Below are positions 55,851 through 64,000 of a stretch of 64,000 nucleotides of DNA, in pieces. The notes beneath the pieces were generated by a model that made no database searches, was not told where the DNA came from, and was given only the letters and a program-made list of their open reading frames with translations. Source of the stretch: Nematostella vectensis (Eukaryota; Cnidaria; Anthozoa; Actiniaria; Edwardsiidae). The stretch is from NCBI RefSeq assembly GCF_932526225.1, contig NC_064043.1:10831821-10895820 (forward strand). Direction: 5' to 3'. Position numbers and translations under genes: made by a program. Positions within the stretch are counted from its first letter, which is position 1. Each line of letters opens with the position of its first letter.

Positions 55851-58800
55851 AGCTATCTTTTAGATGGCTATATAGGAAATGATAGCTGGCTACATGATTA
55901 ATGGAAAGATGAAATATTTTGATTGCATTCCATTATTCATAATTGCTGTCAATATCATAGTCATTATTATTGACATGTAAGAATAGCCATTATGCAAGTT
56001 ATTAATAAATTTTACTTTATTTCACTTTGGCAAGGTGGGTTGAAATAAGCATTTGCTATGCAATAAAATAAAAAAAGAATACGATTGTGATGATTTATGA
56101 CAAAATAAAAAAAGAATCGATAACGAATGATATAATCATCAAGTGACCAATAATTAAATGACTTAAATTATGTTATCAGTTTGCATCGTAAAAATATATG
56201 TACCCTGTTAAACAAATAAATACCTTTTTCACACAATTCAGTTTCATTATATTGTAAATGCTCATTTGTATTTGCATCATTTAAAGTTGAATATTGTAAC
56301 GTTCGTCAAGTCGTGAAAGTGCGCAATGTTTCAAAACAATTAGTGTTATTTCAAACCTTTTCGATTAATTCAAATCCGTGAGAACGTCTCCTTCTTTCTA
56401 AAACCGCCTTATTTCCTTTTGTCCTTACCAATCTCTTCTAAGACATCCTAGAAGCTAAGTGATTCAATTAAATCCTTAAATATGCACTTTTATTATTGTG
56501 CAAGCTCATCGAAAACTCAAGAGAACTTTGCACACGAAACACCCTTCGTAACAAATGCACTGGAAAGCACCGCCAGCTAGCAACAAAATCGCACTCAAGA
56601 CAACTTCGTATGTTGTTAGCAATAATTTCTAGATTTGCTTGAATGTTTTCCAAGTCTATCGTGCCTACGCTATCGAGACAAGATTGGCAGGCCATAGCTC
56701 GGGGGTAGAGACATAAGCAAAGTGTATTAACGTATGAATGATAGCCAAATTAGCATGAGAATAGTGACGCAGTACTCTGGACTCTATTTAGAACACACCA
56801 AGTACTTAGTGGTGCTCAACTCGCATACCGCTACAGAATCACAACATCGCCTCTCTATTAAGGTAAGTGGTCCCTCGACAACCGCCTCGAAAAGTTTGTT
56901 GACTTTACGCGTCTTCCTATCATCTTTGCTCAATAAGCTTTTCTATTTATCTCTTAATTACTTTAATCGATTTTCGCTTCTCGCATTTTCTTAAAAATGC
57001 ACAATCCATGCAGAAAACTTTGGGGAACTTTTTGTGAAAACTCCACTCATCGCACAATCTTGATTCAAATCTTATTAATTCCTTTAGTGTTTGAGTGCCT
57101 GTATGAAAATAATCATTAGTACAAAGTATGACATTTTAACTTGCCTAATCCTCAGCAAACAGTTTTATTTGTTGAGGACAGCATTCGCGTGTTTAGCGTG
57201 TCATTAGCAGAAGAGGACACTCTCTAACATTTTCCTCAAACATGCCAAATGAGCCGTTAACAAGCTAACAGATTTTCTATAAAACCGCTCTACCTCTCGG
57301 TGGGCTAAGCTCGTCCCCTAAAAAAGAAATCAGTCTCCGCAACACGGCAGATTTTGTTTGCAATTTATGGTTGATGAGGTACTCATTCGAGTGAGGGAGT
57401 GCAAGGGAGCGCGGCAAGGTAACTCCGCTCTCTCATCGCCCGGCCACCAGCCGTAGGAATCTAAATTGATTAAGACAACCATCGAGCGAAAAACCCTTGC
57501 CTGTCTTACGCTCGGCAAAGCGGAGAAACAAGTCGTGATTTGCAGTAAACCATGGCGCGTTACGGTGGTAGAGTCGTGAGCGGGTTGAGTGTAAAGATAC
57601 GAATGTGAGTGGGAGTATAGTCACGAATTTTGTGAGAGATGAAGAGTCACAAAAACGGAGTAGTGAATTGTACTTTTGCTTATACTATAAGTTCATTTAT
57701 TAGTATTTTTTACATTAGATACGTGAGATAACTTCAGTAGATAACTGAGTTCAGTTCAGAAGTCAGAGTTTCACATTTCTATACATCAAACGGTATTAGT
57801 CACATCGTAGGAAAGTAAAGCAAGCCAAGAATCTTTATGAAATATGTACTCAAATTATCGAAGGTAACTGATGGAAACGATCGATCCCATGTTATTGCTT
57901 ATTGTATAAATGATTCTACTTACGGTACAAGTTAACACAAAAAATAGTAGCTAAGCATATTTTACCGATATCTATAAAACTCAATTGATGTGGATGTAAG
58001 CGGAATTGCGTAAAGCTATCCTCTGAGATACAAGGGAGAAGGGTACAAGATCTGTGCGCGTATTTGACAAAAGATATGCGTTCGAATGCAGAATCGAAAC
58101 CTCTGAGACAACGCGCTTTTACAAACAATTGTTGCTATGCAGAACAAGGTTGCCACCAATACAGCTAACTCATTGTCTATACAAGAACAGTTGTATCTAG
58201 ACCACTGGAAAAATAACCGGAAAGAAAAGAAGCCCCTCTATTACACAATGCTAGCGTCGAAAATCACAAACACAGCAACTGAAATAAACAAATACATAAA
58301 TACAGTTGAGGTTTCACTTAGATTGGAAAGGGCAGCGACTCGATTGCGAAGTCATACTGGCTACTTGAAGGGTGTGATAGACAAACAACACACAGGTCGA
58401 AAAGGACAACTACATACCCTAATATATGTATTACCTCGAAAACAACGCTTTATGTATGTTTTTTACAAATATTTGTTTCGAACAATGTCCGGAGATTTTT
58501 TTAATAAAAATAAATCAATAGAAAATTGTTAGTCACAGACGATGTCAATTTTGTCGGTGACGATTTTGCGTCGGTCTCTAAGGAAGTCTAAACAGTTTTG
58601 CGGCTACTAGAAGCGGTAAATCAGGTCGAACGTTTATAAAAAACCTACAGGACGCCGATTACAGCGAGACATCACTTTTATTAATAGAACTATAAAAAGC
58701 GGGCAGATATAACGGATTGGCCAGCGATCACAAAGTTTGACAAACAATTTGAAACTTTTGCTAGATACTTTGAAAGTTGAGTAACAGATTGAAACAAGCA

Positions 58801-60899
58801 TTTATGATTCTTATGAAGGCCGAAACGGTAAGTTCATGATGCTGTTTTGTCATTAATTTGTACAGTGGGGGTTCGCCAGAGGGAGAATCCAAACATTCCT
58901 TACTAAATTTGCCAAAAAGCGGTCACGTTTCGATCAGTAACTCATCATGAACAACTCAAGTTTCCGATTTATAGGCAAACTAATACAAAAAAGTCTTACG
59001 GATTTCAACAAAGACGCCATTCCTTTACATACCCTGTTTCGAGGATATTTGTGTTTAAAAAGATTTACATGAAAGTAATTATGTAAACAGAACTACAGAA
59101 GAACTACATAATACACTAGAAAGGGATGATTTCGACATTAGTTGAGGAAGCGTATAAACGGTGATGCAGGGGGTTCTAGCGCGCTCTTCTTTGAGTTCAG
59201 AGTGACGAAGAGTGTTGATTAAAATGGGTGCGGTATTTGGATCAATATTGACCAATTGGGCGCTATCTTTGTGCAGAAAATGGCCACTTAGCAATAATCG
59301 TTCAGTTGAAGTGGCAGAGGAATGTTATCGAAATGACAGTTCAAAGAGGCTCCTCCTCTAAGGGAATAATAGCTGAACATTAGCATACACCCACTCGGAT
59401 TCCTCAAAGGCTCTAGAACCCTCTGTATTGCACGCTTATTTTCAGAAAGCAAGCACGAATGGCGCGCGGAATAACTGGCAGCGAGGATTACTTTCATGTC
59501 AGTTCCTAGATAAATTGAGAAATCTCTGTAAACACTTTGTGTCCATAAAGTACTTATGAACTATCTAGACCTTGAGAAGAATTTAAATAATCTTAAGGAT
59601 TGATCTGAACAAAAAGTCTGAAAAAGGTTCGAAACCGAATGCGCACAAAAAGCAAGATTTATTATTCATTAAAAGGGGAGACATCGACTAGCGAAGCGAA
59701 GCTATAAATCGATTCGACTGAAAGCTCTGGAGTTCCGCTACTTTTCAGTGTTGCATACAAAATCATCAATCCCGAAACATCGCAAATAAAAGACAAACAA
59801 ACGCACAGCGGGCGACAGCGCTCTTGTGTTCAAATAATTTCGCGGCTAAGAATCTCTCGTTGCTAAGCCTTTACCTTTCCTAATTTACCAGGCTTTGTTG
59901 TGGAGTTATTACAAAAAGCCGACACATAATAGAATTTTTCAATAGGCAGACCAAAGTAGGCCCTAATACGTGATTTCAAAGATATGTATTACGCATATTT
60001 TTGCGTAAATTCTCTCGGGGGACCCGATATGTTGACTCGAGTGCTCACCAGAAACACCACTATAGTTAGAGCCCTTAGTTTACGGTAGAATAGTTTTGGA
60101 AAAAAAGGATCAGTCACAAGTAACTGCCCATGTTTGCTCAGTCGAGAATGTCGGTTTTGCCGTCCTGGTTCGTGGCGCAAATCACTGTCTAATGCAAGCC
60201 AACCTAATAATACAAAACAATAGCTTTTCAATAGCTTATCATGATAATGCCGCAGTTAGGAAAAGAAAATGCAACCAAAAGAAAGGCCTTTTTGAATGCG
60301 GCGAAACTGGCAGTGTTACCGCTCCTGACAAATTCAAATCCGTAAACTTACCGCTAAGGGCAAAACCGGGAATCTTTTAATCGATTTTAAGTCCAGGTAA
60401 AACGCGGAAATAAATCCTTCTAAAATGTTTTGCAAACTTTTTGGGCCCCAAATTAATGGATGATTAGTAACACCCTACTGACTTCCCTTTGTCCATCCGC
60501 TCCATATAAGGGCATCCCAAAACAATCACATCTGACCCCATCCAATGAAAAGCCTCAAATAGGGCAAATGTCAATCAAAAAAGCCATGTAGATGTTTAAC
60601 GTGATAATAGAATGCGGTTTAGTTTGTAGTGGCTGAGAGTTGCTCGGAAATACCTTTGCACGAGGTTTGTGTAACCGCGTCTTTGCAGTCTTCTCTGCAC
60701 TGGTCTTTAGCTCTCCCATTCTGCACTTAACGCTTGAATGAACTAGGTCAGAAATTTGATAGTATTTGTCTTCTCTATTTGATTTTCACAGTTTTGGCTG
60801 GCGACCAGGGGTGACAGTGTTTAGTAACGCCTCAGTGATCTTAGGAAGCGCCTGAGTGATTTTTCAACAGTCAACTCCGTGCTCACTCAAACTGCTAGT
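55851..60899. other. 5 kb with no gene recognised, upstream of the Pax gene
   Basis: AT-rich. The longest frame, 58137-58532, codes a basic protein of 131 residues with no recognisable domain and no supporting splice or promoter context. Minus-strand frames near 56500, 57400 and 59100-59500 are likewise featureless. The last few hundred bases are likely 5' UTR and promoter of the Pax gene. Confidence 0.4.
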
Positions 60900-63374
60900 A
60901 TGTCCCATAGTAAACAAGGTACGTACGGCACCATCGCACCCCTTAGCTCCTTGCAAATATATCCACGCCTAAGCTCACTTTCCCTCCATTCTAGGCCATG
61001 GCGGAGTTAACCAGCTCGGAGGTGTTTTTGTCAACGGAAGACCGCTACCTGATGTGGTCCGGCAAAGAATCGTGGAGCTTGCACAGAGCGGAGTCCGTCC
61101 ATGTGATATTTCGCGCCAATTACGAGTGTCCCATGGCTGTGTCAGTAAAATCCTCTGTAGGTTCTACGAGACGGGCTCCATAAAACCTGGAGTTATTGGA
61201 GGCAGCAAGCCTAAAGTTGCAACCGGGAATGTGGTGACTAAGATAGCAGAGTACAAACTTGCAAACCCGACCATGTTCGCGTGGGAAATAAGGGATCGAC
61301 TTCTCAGTGAAGGGGTCTGCACGAGTGATAATGTCCCCAGTGTTAGCTCGATCAACCGAATCGTCCGTAACCGCATCAATAGCCAGGATAAAATGAGCAA
61401 CCCTAAAGGAAACCCTGGAGACAACTCTCCAATGGACATGGCACTAAAATCAGATCGAGACATGCAGGCGATAAATGTACCGAGGTCTTCGTATTCCATT
61501 AGTGGGTTGTTGGGGATTCCAATGCCACATCAACAGGTTGCTCAACACACCTCGCCTAGCAAGCGCAAATACTCAGTGGATAGCGCCGACAGCACAGGTA
61601 TTTTCGTGGGACGATGTTTGTGGGAACTGATAAGATTATAACTTCAAAGTAATTCTATCCCTCGAAGTTTTGATTCGAGTCTGTTTTACTTTGGGTCGAG
61701 ATTTGTTATGGTTCAAGCTTTAGTTTATTTCTCTTGCTAAATAAAGCTTTGAGCCACGCTGTTTATTATTTAGGCTAGATAATCACATAACTTGTTCTAT
61801 TTTTACTTAAGAGCAAAATGGAAATTTTTATATTTCCATTGCAAATTTTGAATGCCTTTACAAACACCTACAAACATTTAACAAATTTAAACTGAACTTT
61901 ACAGTAGAATTTAGAAAGCCACTTTAATTTACTTCCTGTCTATGTTGAACATAAAGATTTGAGATTCTATGATGTTAGGTTGTTTTTGACAAGTTTTTAA
62001 GTCCGAATGCGAGTTTACTATTCTATTTACAATGCTCTTACCAGTTGTTAATAGACTCTCTTGGAAATGAATGCGTATTAGCTGTTCATTTTAGCCTTTA
62101 GATGAGCGATCGTGATTTTACTGGGATTTACTACTTTCTCTTTAGACTTGTAGCATACACATGCGAGATATTTATTTTATCAACAACACTGGAATTTTCG
62201 GCCACGTGCACACACTTTCGCGCCATTTCAACTGCTTAAAAAATTCCACATTTATTTTATTAAAGTTTATTAATTTCTTTAATTCAGCTCAGTTTGTGAA
62301 TAATTTAGCACAAAATTATTTATTTTTTGTCGTTCTCGGTTAATTTATTTTGGCGTGATAAAACTGTTTTTACTTTAGGGAAACCATTCAAGTACAGAAT
62401 TGAGCATTGAAATGGCTTACATTTCCACTCGAAATGCGTTAAATATGTAAACAGACGTTTATAAAAGTTGAATGACAATCTTCGCAGGTCAACTGAAATG
62501 AATTTACAGACAATTACTGTTCTATTAATTATTCAAAATAGTTTTCGACGTTTGTGTGAATAATGACAAGTTAAAGTCAAGAAGATTAGTGCCTTGAGAT
62601 TTCATTCGAGATTGAATTTCTGTGATTTTCTCTAGTGGTGTATTTTTTTTGAAAATTTTTTAAATTCATGCAATGCTTTACAATTGTTTATGACTCCTTC
62701 GCATTGAGGGGCAAGAATTAAGCAGGTGGTACTTTTGTTTTTACCATAGGACATGAGCAGACTGTGAAAAGGTTAAATTTCCACTGTAGTGACCTTATCA
62801 GAAATTTTAGAATTTAATGCAGACTGTTTAGTGCAACCGTATCGCCATAAAAACATGTTGTCAAAGGTTTTATATGCAATGCAACAAATTATTCTTCCAT
62901 AAGTTCTGTTGATTCTGAAGCAAAATCAATTCATATAATTTAAATTGAATTTCAATTTTCTCTGTTTGCTACTGAATTTTTTAAAAACAGTGGATTAGTT
63001 TACATTACCGATTCAAGGACAGAGACTGTAATAGAAACCTCTTTGAGAAAATAGACAAAGTGCTAATTAAAATCAAGAAATTCCAGTTTGAACACAGTGT
63101 CTTTGAAGGTTTCAGTTAATTGCAATCAGATTAAGTTCCACAGTTGTTGTTTTGTTTATATTTTTGTATTTGTATATTTTAAGGCAGTCATTCAGGTGAT
63201 GAGGGTGACGACCCTAATTCACAGAGAAGCAAGATGTCTCGCCGCCAACGCACAAACTTCACTGATGAACAAATCGAAAAGCTTGAGAAAGTTTTTGAGA
63301 AGACTCACTATCCGGATGTATTCACAAGAGAGGAACTGGCTCAACAAGTGAACCTGTCAGAGGCAAGGATCCAG
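60900..63374 (+). CDS. Pax transcription factor, first three coding exons (partial)
   Basis: Exons 60900-60918, 60995-61597 and 63184-63374 join in phase to 271 codons. The start MSHSKQG leads straight into the paired domain (residues 8-132: [64 protein letters not shown]), a bipartite DNA-binding domain of full length. An octapeptide YSISGLLG (173-180) follows; this wording is closest to Pax2/5/8 and cnidarian PaxB and recruits Groucho-type repressors in known members. Exon 3 codes homeodomain residues 1-46, from SRRQRTNF to LSEARIQ, and ends at the position 46/47 intron typical of paired-class homeoboxes. Exons with helix 3 lie beyond the window. Exon 3 has an alternative acceptor at 63196 (12 bases later, same frame). 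PaxB is favoured; a PaxD-type gene is the alternative. Confidence 0.93.
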
Positions 63375-64000
63375 GTATTCATTGCTAAAACGCTGGAGCT
63401 CTGCACACCATATTCCATATGGTTTGCTCAAATTCATGTGAAATTGTCAATAACAATTGTCCACAATTTTATTATTTTGCATGCGAGGTCTCTAATCACT
63501 AACTCTTTCTAACCCTAATTTTGACCATGTTTTTCAACTCCAGCTTTAGAGTAATGGATTAATACTTTATATTGTTGTTTGTCTATACTAATGTTACTCA
63601 TATTTTGTTTTTATTAATTACTAACTTATGAAGACTGATTAATTATTAAAGCAGTTAGCATACTGAAATAATGATGCAAATTTCTAAGTGGGCTTTTATT
63701 TTTCTGTAATGAAACATCCTACATTAATTGCTAATTTGCTGCCCTGTTTACACTATGGTATTTTTTATTGTAAAATCATTATTTAGGTCATTTTTATAAA
63801 ATACCATTGTCAGCACATCTCATTGATACATTGGTAAGACCCAATGTGCTTTCATAAAAAAAAAAATCATGCTCTAAGGACATAGAGTAAGATGAGGGAA
63901 GGTGACAAGTTCCCCCAGCCCCCTCTGGCTGTGTTTTTGATCTGTTGTATTAAAGCAATAAGAGAGAAAGAGAAGTCTGTAAGAGGGGGCAGTAGATGGG
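63375..64000. other. Pax intron 3 (start)
   Basis: Intron begins GTATTC after 63374. No acceptor followed by WFQNRRAKW-coding sequence is present before the end of the window, so the next exon lies outside. No other feature recognised. Confidence 0.6.

Noticed and set aside
58137-58532. 131-residue basic protein
   Set aside because: No domain, no promoter or splice context, AT-rich composition like the surroundings.

Overview
The window looks like nuclear DNA of an anthozoan cnidarian, probably a sea anemone. The genes are spliced with GT-AG introns of hundreds of bases to about 1.9 kb. The two recognisable genes, a Raf kinase and a Pax gene, have the domain makeup expected of an early-branching animal. 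The spaces between genes are packed with short inverted-repeat elements, minisatellites and runs of G or C. Species is an inference; nothing here names it.

Layout. 0-3 kb: two possible minus-strand exons (signal peptide; collagen-like stretch) and one inverted-repeat element. 3-8.3 kb: mostly nothing recognisable, with one possible tiny transcript. 8.3-13.3 kb: the strangest block. An array of about 18-bp repeats is followed by a GC-rich patch with repeats and hairpins, then a decayed reading frame with polymerase-B-like motifs and a helicase P-loop ATPase segment, then a second array whose units are the reverse complement of the first. 13.3-17.1 kb: nothing recognised. 17.19-20.79 kb: a four-exon gene for a small secreted protein with one VWC-like domain. 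21.7-29.5 kb: inverted-repeat elements, a piggyBac-like non-autonomous element, a broken Mutator-like transposase and a hAT-like remnant.

30.6-44.6 kb: a complete 19-exon raf gene on the plus strand. All exon phases agree and give 724 codons: BRS region, Ras-binding domain, C1 zinc finger, CR2 14-3-3 site, kinase domain and C-terminal 14-3-3 site. Its introns hold a mobile element close to a kinase exon, a 91-bp G-rich tandem repeat and a 43-bp minisatellite. This is the core Ras-Raf-MEK kinase of the ERK pathway.

44.6-60.9 kb: no convincing gene; many inverted-repeat elements, a trinucleotide repeat and a diverged local duplication. 60.9-63.4 kb: the first three coding exons of a Pax gene (paired domain, octapeptide, first 46 homeodomain residues); the rest lies beyond the window.

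The genes do not form an operon-like unit. The best candidate for something undescribed is the 8.3-13.3 kb block. Its parts are read directly from the sequence; that they form one element is inference.
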